Source: Parapristionchus giblindavisi (lineage: Eukaryota; Nematoda; Chromadorea; Rhabditida; Diplogasteridae). From it: a DNA stretch of 64,000 nucleotides. The position numbers were made by a program, and so were the translations under genes. The notes under the pieces are model-generated. The model saw nothing but the letters and a program-made list of their open reading frames with translations, had not been told where the DNA came from and did no database searches. Shown here in pieces: positions 48,101 through 59,431 of this stretch (the first letter of the stretch is position 1; each line of letters opens with the position of its first letter). Location: positions 1,950,001 to 2,014,000 of the forward strand of contig CALSFV010000001.1 in the NCBI GenBank assembly GCA_943737045.1, read 5' to 3'.

Positions 48101-49558
48101 GAACAGCACTTGAACCGCAACTCCATAGAAATATAAATACTTGTCGATATATCCTGCATAAAATGAATATTTGCACAACTGTACATTGAACAAACCTTGC
48201 ACCAACAGAACAGTGTAAGCTAGAAGCACCACGTAAACAGTTCCCAGTATAGCCATAACTTTACGCGGTGGGCGTATGCTGCTCTGTAATGCACTGATAC
48301 ATTTGCCTTATGTGCCTACGCCGTAACCCCCCCCCCCCCCCAAAGGCCCGGCGGAGGGAGTTACGTGCGTAGGTACGTAAGGCAAATGTAACGATGCATA
48401 ACGAGTTTGGCTGTAGTTCCATGTCAAATGTCTTATTGATACAGACTATGAAATGAAAACAAACCTCATCGTATGTTCTATGCGCCCAAAGTGCGTACAT
48501 TCGTTCAACGATGATCAGTAGGAGAATCGAAATTGCCATATACCAACCTAAATATTTTTAGACTAACTGTTCATGCCGCCTCGTTCCCGTATTTTTTCCA
48601 TTCTCTAATGAGACACTACGGCCTAATTTGAAACTTTCCGATCTGTCCACACTCTCTATCTTTCTCTGTCTACGAGAGAGTATTTACAGGACAAATTGAC
48701 GTTACGTCATTTCGAAATTTGGAATTCGAGAATTGTTATTTTCGTGGCAACACACAATTTTGCACAGGATTTACGTATATTAGCCGGTACCATGATTGAC
48801 AACAATCATGATATCAAGATCGAACCTCGTTCAAGCGAGATGAAATGCTCAAAACTAATCATTGAATTTTCTTAACATCTTTTTTTTCTCCTTAAATCAT
48901 AACTGGATAACACAGATTCCCTTCAAGCATTAGGGTTTCTTTGGACCTCTTCTCGGAAGACTGCGAGTTTTCTGGATAAGAGATTATTTTCACTTTCAAA
49001 ATATGAGAACAAATATTTTACAATTTTAAAATGTCATTTACGTATGCCTGGACATATTCTCTTATAGATGCGATTTTTCTGTCATTAATTTTTTTTAAGT
49101 CACAAATTGTCAGTAAATCTTATCAACTTACCGCTAAATTTGAACAGGGTAATATATGGATTCTCGTCAAAAAGTCCAGACATATTGATCATGTCGAAAA
49201 TGTGAACGAACATAAGAACAATGTCGTTGAGCACGGATGTCATGAACAACAATCGAAGATTAGAGTGTAGAATCTGAAAATAAACACTTCATACACTTTC
49301 AGTCAACGGGAATTCAATACTGCAAATACCCCCGGCTTGGTCGAAAACTACATGCATTTCTGATTGTGGCTTAAAAGAATATAGCAAAACACAAATTACA
49401 TTAGATTTGTAGAGAATTCTTATATAAATCATTCCAATGATGAATATAATTATTAAAAATATAGCTTCAAAAATCCTCATAGCGATGATCGCATCTCTGC
49501 AGCACGAAACTTCAAAATGCCACTCGACTGAATGCTCGTGCTCACTCCAATGAGGCAT
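45198..49558 (-). CDS. R6: seven-transmembrane chemoreceptor, Sre-like, complete
   Basis: Ten exons: 49400-49558, 49132-49273, 48465-48547, 48196-48283, 48092-48153, 47501-47656, 46378-46497, 46069-46148, 45284-45395, 45198-45236; 346 residues. Marks: MPHWSEHEHS start, SCCRDAI, ILHSNLRLLFMTS, VERMYALWAHRTYDE, SIRPPRK, IRFQLIEAQRSAKMLKWY, TFMGPR, LHPALRKS, LNFESTQQRDIYFQ, last exon AYADSWRTVERK. TTTTTCAG lies two bases before the ATG. Intron 6 contains a CR1-like retrotransposon fragment in the opposite orientation, intron 8 a 320-bp foldback element, and intron 3 a C-run hairpin. All exons nevertheless remain open. Closest to R4 in sequence and in its upstream box. Confidence 0.87.
45674..45996. 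mobile_element. Foldback element rich in CCAAATTATT (about 323 bp)
   Basis: Left arm TCTCCGCAATTTTAGGTGGG to about 45830 and right arm about 45838-45996 are near-complementary (AGCCCCACTTCGAACCAAAT). AGCT occurs at both ends and may be the target duplication. CCAAATTATT or its complement is repeated along both arms. It lies in R6 intron 8. Confidence 0.8.
46600..47195 (+). mobile_element. CR1/jockey-like retrotransposon 3' fragment in R6 intron 6
   Basis: Frame 46639-47034 then, after one frameshift near 47010, 47009-47194. It encodes the reverse transcriptase thumb and C-terminus of a jockey/CR1-type element: VKDLG-like IKDLGFTI, LTFTDHCKNI, IRPILESASTVFN, IERVQNYFTRRLF, RNRLNFNNPGSRYNY, FFPRAARFWHNL. 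It lies antisense to R6 and is not functional. A related fragment is at 57060-57285. Confidence 0.85.
47705..47820 (+). repeat. Dispersed repeat with AATTT tail, copy 3
   Basis: TTATCATACATCAATAAGAT, GCGACAACATTTGAAATAAC and TGTGGGG, matching 42940-43060. It lies in R6 intron 5, just upstream of exon 6 read on the minus strand. Confidence 0.6.
48294..48394. repeat. Hairpin with a long C-run in R6 intron 3
   Basis: ACATTTGCCTTATGTGCCTA is repeated inverted as TAGGTACGTAAGGCAAATGT. The loop holds a run of about 15 C followed by AAAGGCCCGGCGG. On the transcribed strand this is a G-run. Confidence 0.7.
48610..48690. mobile_element. Partial copy of the CCCCAAGCTAATT-family MITE
   Basis: CCTAATTTGAAACTTTCC, CACACTCTCT and ACGAGAGAGT match the left and middle part of the elements at 22171-22279 and 22772-22880; the right end is missing. 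Confidence 0.6.
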
Positions 49559-49599
49559 TGCTGAAAAATACAATAAAAGTTTTTCGAAATAAAACTTTA

Positions 49600-50495
49600 A
49601 AATATATAATATAAAGACGAAATTTATAACAGCTTGGAAAACGAGGAAAGTTATGTGCAAATTAAGAGTCATAAGAGAAATAGCGAATAAAGTACTTTAT
49701 TACATTGACAATGAACATTAAAACACTAAAAACTGAGATGACGGCAAATCAATAATATAAACTTTTATAAAATATAATTTTTTTTAAACTTTTACAAACT
49801 CTCTCCGAAAAAATCAGTGAAAAATCAGATATGCATGTTGCTCTGCCGAGCCTCGACATTTAAAGGGATAAAATATATTACATGACAAATATTCAATGAG
49901 GAAAAACAAATATTCAATAGTTCATTGAACTAACGTCTATACACGTCCATGAATGATATATGTACTAACAAAATTATTACGCATCACCACAATTCAATAG
50001 CTTTCTATAAATAGATAACATGAAAGACGCCATATTGAAATATCAGTTGACGTACTCATCTGGAACCTTCTATAAGATTTAATGATAGCACTCAATTTAA
50101 CAGAGGAGGCGTGAGATCATGCGAGTGAATTGTAGTCTAATATGCCTCAACACTACAAATTCAGATGAATTAATGAAATGGTTACTTTGATCTTTATGAC
50201 CGATATTTGGCTGTCTGCATCCTTTCATCGACAGTGTCAATTACCTTACACATCTCGTTAAATATAAATTGTTCATACACGTTCAGCCCACGTCTCCAGG
50301 CATTTCAAAACTAGTAGTTTACTTATCATTACTACTTAAAGTAGACTTGTAAATTGAATATTTCGAAGTAAATTCTCTTTTGACCTGATTTTCCTGCACA
50401 AAGAATCTTTTCTTCACTTGTTGTAAACGGTTGAAGAAGATTTTTTTGTTGGCTGGTGTTTTTTTCAAATCTTTTATTGTGTGTATAAAATGTAC
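49600..50495. other. Upstream region of R6, no gene recognised
   Basis: About 900 bp of AT-rich DNA. A possible signal-peptide-like frame just above the R6 ATG lacks a good donor, so I leave it out. A segment near 50350-50450 (AAGTAAATTCTCTTTTGACC) recurs at 56860-56950. Confidence 0.5.
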
Positions 50496-50843
50496 TTAAA
50501 GGTAGTGTCCCACGAACATTTTCGTGAACAAACTGTAAAGACAGAAAGGTAGCAAAAGTTATTCTACGTACAGTACACTATTTACTTTGGGCTGATTTAG
50601 TCTATTTATCGCTAGAAACATTAATGAACCATCAGGCCCGGTTCAGGGAATGGCGCGCTTTTTGAAAATTGAGGAAATTCGGCAATAGGTTTCGAACTTG
50701 CGTCAAACGGGTAACGAGTCTGAAAGTTTACCACCGCGCTATGGGATAGATGGGAGGCTGCGATAACTCTTCGCATATCACTTTGCATTCTCATAAGAGG
50801 GGTGTAGTGATTTATCTGAACATTCGCGGGCCACCATCTTTAA
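50496..50843. mobile_element. TTAA-ended element with tRNA-like block, copy B
   Basis: TTAAAGGTAGTGTCCCACGA to GGGCCACCATCTTTAA, 348 bp TTAA to TTAA, inverted relative to copy A. On the minus strand the tRNA-like block reads ATAGCGCGGTGG (A box, near 50731-50742) and AAGTTCGAAACC (B box, near 50688-50699). Confidence 0.78.
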
Positions 50844-50866
50844 CAAAATTACACTGAACCATGCAA

Positions 50867-50919
50867 AACAAGAAAGTCTCTTCTACAAATAAAACAAGTG
50901 ATTTTTATACGCTCAATAA
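50867..50919. repeat. 53-bp box upstream of R6, shared with R4
   Basis: Nearly identical to 36015-36067. Here it is about 1.3 kb from the ATG and directly beside the TTAA element, which may have helped separate it from the gene. Confidence 0.7.
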
Positions 50920-51440
50920 ATAAATTACGATTCCTTCAATTACCAAATTCAATATCATACTTATTACCGTACATCGATCTCGATCAACAAATATCGTGAG
51001 CACTCGTAAAAAAACAGGGGAATATGTCTTGTGAAAAAGGTCTGTACGTTCAAATGTTCAGTTTTTGTCAGAGATTTCGGAATTATATTTTGATATCTTA
51101 TTCTTTTATAATGCAGTAGGAGTTTGTTTTCCTGATGCCTCATGCATCTCAAAGATTCCTTGATCGTCCATTATGTCTTTTATCAGTTTTTGCTCCATTG
51201 CGACTACCCAACTCCCGCGCATTACTCCTCTCGAACTCGTCTCTACATATCTAGTATTGAATAATTTTCTCCTATGCAAATGCATCTCATTCAGTACCGA
51301 CATATTTTTGAGATCTTTTTTTTCTCTCGTTAATATTATGCGTCTAGGTTCGTGCATACGCACGGTGATAAAATATAAATATATATAATTTATTTGATCA
51401 AAATGTTCGAGACCTAAATCCATAAACAATGAATACACAA

Positions 51441-54400
51441 TTAATCTCTCTTTACTTTCACCGAGAGACACAGTCCCAGCAGAAGTTTGATCACTTTGAG
51501 AGTAATGAAAACAACAATTGAAACGAGTGCCAAAACTACCGCGATGATATCGACATTATGGTATTCGATGAAACTCATGTCATAAGATTGTGGTCGAAGG
51601 GCGGGAGATGGACCGAATTCTGCCGCGAATTCCGTGTATTTAATCAATTGCTCACGGGAACTGAACGGTTTCTTGGCGAGCATCTGAGAGACGCGTTGAG
51701 CATTCTCGCGGTAGCTGTAAAGGATACAAAAATTACTGTATGGACAACCTATTACTCTAAAATTGAAACAAATAAAAGATGAACATTTGATCTGTCCACA
51801 TCAACAGCTATTTATCTGCGAGTACCATGGTGTATCAGATTATTTACATACTTGGGGTATCAGAGTATTTACCTAATGCATGCATGAAACTATGCACATT
51901 CAAATTCAATGAACAACCAACCTATCGTTTTCCAAAACGTCTTTGATTGCTGCAATAAACTTTTGCGAATTGGGCAGATCCATTTTATCGAGTACCTGAA
52001 AATTTAATGTAATTTTCTGAAATTCTTTATCTGTAATTTTTTATCATTTAATGGCTCATTAAAAAACAGTGGAACTCCGAAATCGGGCAGTTTCCATCCC
52101 TAAAAAACACCCGGGAATAGAGTTGGGCGTTCGCAAAGGTCCTATCGTGTAAAAATGTTATAGCAAAACGTTTCCTTTAATGAGTTAGATAACTTAGTAG
52201 TCGTTGCTATCTCGAACGAAGATAGAAAAAAGTGTCTTTTGAGAGAGATTGGTGTAAGATAACTTTGTTTTTGTATTAATATATTTTTTTGTATTAATGT
52301 TTTTGTAGTAAGTCAAAGAGAATCAGTGTAAAAAGAATGTACTTTTCCGAATCCGTTATGCTGCATCATTCCAGCGTTTCTTGGTTGGTCCCCGAAGATA
52401 GGAATGAAAATACCTAACAAATATCAATGATAAAAGATCAAAGACCAAATACCAAGGTTCACTCGTACCAGGCACGCCTCTCAACGCGGTCTCTTGTGTT
52501 GAGCCCATGCCTCCATGAGTTATGAAGGCACTGAGACGTTTGTCGCCTACAAAATATTGTTTTATGTTGTAATTAATTTTTTAAACATATTTTACACATC
52601 AATGTGCTATTCACAATTAATACTACAATGTCATAATTTGAAGAGTTTAAGTTGGAAGTACCCTTTGATTGTCCTCCTCATTTTCAGCATGCTCGGACAA
52701 ATCTGTCATTTAGTTTCAACCATATCCTCCACAATTGTTTTGTGGAGGGAATTGTTGCCATTAAATGACTATTATTTATAAACAAAATCCCGGACAGATA
52801 ATTTTGCTATAGTTTCGAAAAAATGATCAATTCATCATACATTTGGATCACAAAAATGAATAACTTACTCAGCAGATCATTCTGCGGTGTCCACTTCTCT
52901 AAAACGAGATTCTTCACTTTCTTCGTCGCTTCTACACCAAAAGCGTCTTCGGGCTCTTCGTACTTCCATATAAATGTAACTTCAGGGAATGCAGCGATGG
53001 CCTAATGAACATTTTATCGTATCTTGAATTAGTGCTTGCGTATCCAGAGAAGTGACATACATCCAACAAAAGACGTCAACTATGCTCATTCTCTGCGTTT
53101 CTTTTCTAGGTTTCTCGGTTGCATGTTCTGTATTTTTTTTACTCGAATTGAACTTTTCGAATTTCTTGTCGATATTTCATTGAAAAATTACGGTTTAATG
53201 GATAGTTTCTAGATTGCGGTAGGATTTTTTTATTTTTTTTTTATTTTTTTATTTTTTTTTTTACAATGTAATTTAATGGATAGCGCGGTGCACCTCTTAC
53301 TCCATGATTTATGCATTATTCCACACATTTTTGCATACGGTGTACATAACATTATACATAGTGTAGAAATAATGTTTACATTGTGTACGAGTAGCACAGA
53401 GACATGTATTCACTAGAGATTCACTAAGGAAATGCTTTTTTTTCTTTGCGTTTATCTTTAACTCTGGCAAGACTCTCTCGAAAACGAAGTAAGTGAGAGA
53501 CCGAGTTCACAGCGAATATTATACAGTAAATACCTTGACAATAGAGTCCTTGACATGCTTTGACACATCCACTCCCTTGACATATGATCCGAACGACATG
53601 AGAATAGTCTTTGATCGACGAGACAGGATTTCGTCCCAGTACTGCAATCGTGGATCATATTAGGTGTTGAATATATCTTTCTTGCTTTTTTTGTGTCTTT
53701 TACAACTCTCGACGTTATGTGGTATTCACATTGTTGTGTTTATTACTAATACTTTTTTTTACTAATAGTCATGTTTATTACTAATAATTGATAAATCTCC
53801 CTCTCAATGTTAATGTTATCAAACAATTTGATCGAATTCGTACCCTTCCTTGCCATATGCTACGGAAATCCATCTAACCCCATTTACACACTTATGCCTC
53901 TCAGTCCTGGTAATTCTATTTGATGGATATAAAATAGATAAATACGCATATAGATTTACCTTATCGAGCTTCTGCGGTGGTTTGGCTCCGATTCCGGGAA
54001 TATTGATGACTCTATTGAGTGTTGGAGTGGCGTAATCGATTAAAGGCTCAGAGTTAACGAATGTATACGCGGCGTGTGAGCTTATTTGCTGAAGTTTTAT
54101 TTCGAAATTTTACCTAACCGGTCGGAAACTCGGCTCGAAAAAAAATATTATGTCAAGAACTAAATGAGATGATATTACCTCAGTGCTGGGGAAGTCGGCC
54201 CCGTATTTGTCGAGGAAAACATTCTCAACCTGAAAATAGGTAGCTAGAATATACGTATTTTTATTAATTTCAGAGAACACATTAAATCCTCATTGATAGA
54301 AAATATAATACCAAGGATCTGGTGTAATAGAAAATCTGATGCATCAATCTATCAGCGTTGATATTTCTCAGACGCGACCAAAACGAATGGACATCGAGGA

Positions 54401-56301
54401 AACTTACGAATGAACCTACAATGATAAAATTCCTCTAGTAGACCATTTCACCATCCATAAGTTCGATAGATTCCTTGGTACTCAAACGTACTCGGATTAT
54501 GACTGAGCGACAAAGGGACGCCGAACTCTTCAAACATGTACGAAAAGGGTGTAGAAGCACTTGAAGTGATGAGAGCCTTTGGTTTGATGACGTGAGATAG
54601 GCCTGAACAGTTACAAAGTTCTTATTATATTATACGTACTTTAGTAAAATATTCTTGTATTCTTTCCTCCTATTAAAAATAGGTAATTTTACATAAGAAA
54701 TAATGCGGAGAAACATTGCTCAATGTATGAAAATCAGTAAGTATTGCGTAAAACAATCAAAGATTACAATACTTTGCGTCCAGTTATGGTGTTTTCCTAA
54801 TATGATGATAATGCTAAATTACGTGCAAATACAACAGTTTTCAGGCTGAATGATGACAACCAAGATCATTGAACAACCCCTCGAAGCGGCGTGGCTGGTC
54901 TTTCAACTTTGGAAGATCATTGATATAAGGTATGGATTGATCTATGAAAGTGATGACAAATTAGATCAAAAGATCTATTAAAAGTTAGAGAAGAATAAGT
55001 ATCACATAGCAGGAGTGGAAGTGAATTTGAGAGATTTATTCATTTTTGAAGATAAGAATCCTTGGCTATTTCAATAGTTTTATTGCAATAGTCATTCATA
55101 AATTACTCGGCATGCATAGCTATATAAAAGTTTCATCACAAGACCATATATAAAAGTCTCAGTGCAGTGCATCTTTTCTTTGGGCCCTTTTGATTTAAAT
55201 TGAAATTAGCATACCAACTCCGCAAACGTCAAAATTCTCCACAATCATCACATCATATTTCTCTAAAGTCAGTCGATCGATCAATCCCTCATCGTCTAGA
55301 ACTGCCTTGCATTGAGTAGCAAACGGCTCTGCGAAAGCGATGCTGACCTGTATTTTATGTATTATTTGCTTATTTACCGCAGTGGAAAAGTAATAAGGGA
55401 GTGATGGTGTACGCCGATTTCGGTTCAAAATCATTCGCATCTTCTTATCATTGTTAAAATGGTTCCACTAATTGCATTACTTCATCATTCTATTATAAAT
55501 TAATGCATCTTTATAGTGAAGTACTTTAATGAATTGAACGCTTGATTGATCGATTAATAAGGGCACTTATACATCATGATTAGAACAAAAGGGTAAATAT
55601 ATTTTGTCGGCAATCAACACGTTGGGTGGGATATCGGGGTATAAAATAACTGAGAAAAAAATCTGACCCAATACGTGTAGTACCAGTTAAACATATCGAA
55701 AGTGAAGAAATCTGTCTTATGATTGTTCAGAGCATCATTGAGCGCTTTCGTCTCTGGACTCTGTTCCACAATGATTTTATTCGATTTTACAGTAACATCT
55801 CTGGTTGAAGGCTCGACGATTGAGATTAATGAGGTCTGAAAAGTGGTAGTGGGTCATCACAAAAGAAAGGTAGAAATTCGTTTTTTTTTGAAGATTATTT
55901 TTTTGCTCAAAATATTTATATAAAATATCTGCTATTTATGTACGAAGTTATTGTAGTTTGACCTAGCATACAAGACCTATTTGAATAATGTATTTCCCTA
56001 TTTTAATATATGTAAATGTCGCCACATGTTGTAAGAATCATTATGATTCAACCTTGTTCTATTCTATTCCCTTACTTCGGTCAATTCTCTCTCTCCCTAA
56101 TAAAGTCTTTATAATACTACGAGTTGTGCGTAAATACACAACACTTACCACATTGTTTCCAGCGTCAACCAAAATGTCGGCGATGTTTCCCAAGAAATTA
56201 CTGTGCGAATGTGCATACCGTACATTATATACGAGAATTTTATAGGAGGTTACGCTTTCTATAGCGGACAAGGCAAGCAGAGCTGCTACCACTAGCCGCA
56301 T
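51441..56301 (-). CDS. UDP-glucuronosyltransferase/UDP-glucosyltransferase (UGT), complete
   Basis: Transfers sugar from a UDP-sugar to small lipophilic acceptors in the ER lumen. Thirteen exons join in phase to 528 residues, the usual UGT length: 56149-56301, 55668-55835, 55215-55347, 54492-54602, 54312-54415, 54179-54229, 53960-54088, 53534-53641, 52869-53001, 52469-52546, 52343-52413, 51922-51995, 51441-51714. Signal peptide about residues 1-19; YAHSHSNFLG (29-38) contains the conserved histidine region; MSFGS in exon 8; donor-binding signature WTPQNDLL (356-363), THGGMGSTQETALRGVPG (372-389), GDQPRN; membrane anchor about 494-516; tail KVKRD, a KxKxx ER-retrieval form. Intact and probably functional. 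The last nine exons are duplicated at 59432-62111. Substrate unknown; individual ugt gene name not assignable. Confidence 0.93.
53228..53265. repeat. T-rich low-complexity run in UGT intron 8
   Basis: About 38 bp of TTTTTTTA-type sequence; on the transcribed minus strand this is an A-run. No function is claimed. Confidence 0.8.
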
Positions 56302-57058
56302 TATCTATAATGAAATTTCATGAAATTTAGAAAAATAGAAAACAACCAAAAACATGATACGGGTCAAGTGATTGCTCCCGCGCACAAACACTGTGATTAG
56401 TAATAAAAAGGAAAACATGAAGAGAAATAATAGATATCAACGATTCCACTATTTATGAAGGACTATGCTGGCCTAGCAGTGATCACCAGCAGGAATTCAT
56501 GTGCCTTGAATAACGGGACCTCTATCTTTACTAATGTTCTTAGTGCTCAAATGAGTCAATGTTCTGAGACTGTCGGAAGTAAGAAGAGCTGTTTTCCAGT
56601 GCACATAAGAGTCTAATTTTGACGAATGTGCTTAAATGAAATGAGAAAAAAAAACAACACTAGTGGATAGGGATAAAAAAAGATTGTGGAGAGAGTGAGA
56701 GGGCGCGAGCGAAAAAGGCAAAGGTCACATTTACGCATCACGGTAAGAGTGCCAAGTGAGATAAGAAGAGGGGTGGGAGTGATATGAAAAAGTGAACATT
56801 GCCAACTATATATAATCTGGTTCTTCTAATCAAAGTGTGTAATCTGTGGAAATGTAAGTTAAATATTTCAAGTAAATTCTCTGTTGACCTGATTTTTCTG
56901 CCCAACCACAGAGAATCTTTTTTAATATTGTTCTTAACGATTCAAGAGGAAATTTTGATAAAAAAGAGAAATGTTATGAAGAGTCATAAGTGCAACGCTC
57001 AATGTATAAAAAAAACTCGAACTGATTAGCTTCTATATTCTTAATATATAAGGCAAAC
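56302..57058. other. Upstream region of the complete UGT; nothing coding seen
   Basis: About 750 bp. It contains the dispersed segment near 56860-56950 shared with 50350-50450, and a purine-rich stretch (GAGAGAGTGAGAGGGCGCGA) near 56690. No clear TATA box was chosen. Confidence 0.5.
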
Positions 57059-57059
57059 A

Positions 57060-57285
57060 GTGTAAATCAGAAGATCAGGGCAGCTATGAAATTTATCAGA
57101 GGAAAAAACAGAACTTCAAATCAGAAACCACATTACTTCGCCCGTACATCACTCATAATGTGCTCAATTTCAACAACCCAGGCTCACGATTTCATTACAG
57201 GAACAGTAGCATCTTTATTATAGCGGTGTGGCTCCTTGTGCAACCTAAAAACCGGATTATATTCAGTTTCCTTGATTGAAATGGC
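57060..57285 (+). mobile_element. CR1/jockey-like retrotransposon 3' fragment, decayed
   Basis: Shifting frames give MKFIRGKNRTSNQKPHYF then NVLNFNNPGSRFHYRNSS, the same C-terminal motif as RNRLNFNNPGSRYNY in the fragment at 46600-47195. Frameshifted and truncated. Confidence 0.75.
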
Positions 57286-57548
57286 AAGATCTCTATTTTG
57301 ACATTCCTGATTTCACTTCTCGGCATTATTCAGTCATCAAGTATTAAAATATCATTATACATTCATCTCTAATCTACTTTACCTTTCTATTCATTCTGTA
57401 CCGTGTTTATTAGTAAACGCATAAATGATTATGTTATTATATAGCGGTTTGTATGTACAAGGGACGAGTCTCAACTCGTCATGGCACTATCTATTCCTTC
57501 CATTACCAATTTTGTTTCGATATATTAAATTTACTACCGTCTCTGATA

Positions 57549-58799
57549 TTAGGTGAATTCATAAGTAACGCTCGTTTTTAGCTTTCCAAAAAAATTGTCA
57601 CAAAAACTTAACAAAGCATGGAGAATTCTAGAAATATTTTCCATTCGCATCGGTCACCTTCTGCCTTCTACCCCGCAGTTTGTGGATCCCTTCGTGATAA
57701 AAGGACTGGGGCAAATTAGGAAAATAGGCGTCGAGTACAGTATGAATAGTGGTTTGGTTTTTGAAGCTTTGCCCTTTGTGATGGAGCGCCGCGAAGAGGT
57801 GACAACTATTGTCGACAAGCTAGGGTGAGTACGGTGGGTGGGGGAGTACAGTTCAGTCATATTCCGTTAGCTCTGCCTGGGTCGTTCTTTTGGTATGAGC
57901 TCGAGCGTTGTCATGTTGAAATTAGATCCGAGTGTCCTTCTCGCGTGATTGATCGAGGTGGAGTCGTAGCTTCCGCAGCTGGGTAGACATGCGTCGTGAT
58001 AATCGTACCCTCGGTGAGGAGTTCCCAGTACGTGACTCCCCGTACCGAATACCAGATGCACAACATCACTTTTTGGCGGTGAAAATCGGGTTTGGGGGCA
58101 TATGCTGGTTATTCGTGCTCACCGAACCACAGTCTCCTTGTCTCTTCGTAATCGTAGTGCACCCACTTTTCATCACCGGTTATGACGTTGACCTGCCAAA
58201 CAAGCCGGCGACATAGAGTTAGTAAAGTCTTTACCATGTCCAGTCGGCGATCCTTGTCGTAGTCGGCTAGGACTTGGGGTAGACATCTTCCTTATTTTAA
58301 CTTATTTCCGAGAGTATGAAGGCCATGTAACACAGTGCTCTGGCTGACCCCAAGTGCCATTGCAATATCCCCGGTATCGGGATACGGATCAGCCTCTTCC
58401 TCTTGGAGCAATCGATCGAGATCCACCTCCTGTAAGCGACTGTGTTGATCTTCATTTTCGAGGGAAAAGTCCTGTTTCTCGTATTTGAAGACTCACTTTC
58501 TCACCGCTGTTACGTGAGGCACGTGTAAGGGGTGCACTTCTGCTAGGCGATATTGGAAGTCAGGGTGTTTCAAGCCCGAGAGGAAGAGGAATAAAATAAC
58601 GTTGCGAATGTGAATTCCGTCTTGGGCGAAATTATGCGGTTTTCTCGCCTGGAGGACTCGCGGGAAGTGAATCGAAAAAGATATTCGAGGGACAGCCTAT
58701 CTAGTGTAAACAGCATGGATGCTATCAACAACAACAGAGCAAGAACGAGGCGACTGAAGTTAAGACAAAAAAAAGAGCGTTACTTATGAATTCACCTAA
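57549..58799 (-). mobile_element. Mariner transposon with both ends, inactivated (1251 bp)
   Basis: Inverted ends TTAGGTGAATTCATAAGTAA on both sides, flanked by TA (57547-57548, 58800-58801). Minus-strand remnants of transposase in order: MALGVSQST (helix-turn-helix), VITGDEKWVHYD (first catalytic Asp, near 58160-58180), KVMLCIWYSVRGVTYWELL, HDNARAH (second Asp, near 57895-57915), PPYSP (near 57823-57840) and HLFAALH. The total length fits mariner (about 1.25-1.3 kb), but several stops and frameshifts break it and the residue after PPYSP is lost. It is the best template for interpreting the two truncated copies in the satellite. Confidence 0.93.
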
Positions 58800-58802
58800 T
58801 AT

Positions 58803-58996
58803 TTCCAAACTAATAGTTTACTTACGTGACGACACAGACTAGTAGTTTACTGCTAGTTTACTACATGTGAAAGACCATTTGACGAAATGCGTTACCGTAT
58901 TATACACCTTTAGTAAACTTACGTTTAACTAGTCGTAGACTTGAAAGTTTAAGGCTAGTGGGAAAAAATAAGTAAACTACTAATAGTTTGAAAATA
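58803..58996. repeat. Imperfect inverted repeat rich in TAGTAGTTTACT
   Basis: AAACTAATAGTTTACTTACG at the left faces GTAAACTACTAATAGTTTGA at the right. Internal copies of TAGTTTACT occur in both orientations. It lies directly beside the mariner end. Probably a small degraded foldback element. Confidence 0.6.
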
Positions 58997-59431
58997 CCAG
59001 AGGTACATAGATCTCGATCGAATATCGTGACTTCTCAAATTTCAGTTTTTTTTCGAAGATTTCTGAATTATCTTTTAGCTGATATCGAATTCTATTGCAA
59101 TTTAGTACGACCGTTCATGTATCTCAAAGATTCCTTGAATTTCCATTATTTCTTTTATTTGTTTTTGCTCCATTTTTCAGTACACAAAACTCCCTAATTA
59201 CCCCTGTCGATTACGCCTCAATGTGACTAGTATTGAATGCTTTTCCCCTATGCAAATGCATCCGATTCAGTACCGACCTATTTTTTGAAATCTTTTTCTG
59301 TCTCTCCTTATGCATTTGAAATCCTTTTTTCTCTCATTATCTCATTTTTTGCATACGCACATTGATAAAATACATATAATTTATTAGATCAAAATGATCG
59401 AGACCTAAATCCGTAAACAATTAATACACAA

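Noticed and set aside
49575..49672. Upstream signal-peptide exon for R6 (MTLNLHITFLVFQ frame)
   Set aside because: The donor would be TTC|GTCTTT with poor consensus, and R2 and R4 have no counterpart; the ATG two bases after TTTTTCAG explains the start better.
57595..58216. Plus-strand frames over 57595-57828 and 57989-58216
   Set aside because: Antisense to the mariner transposase remnant, which explains the conserved sequence.
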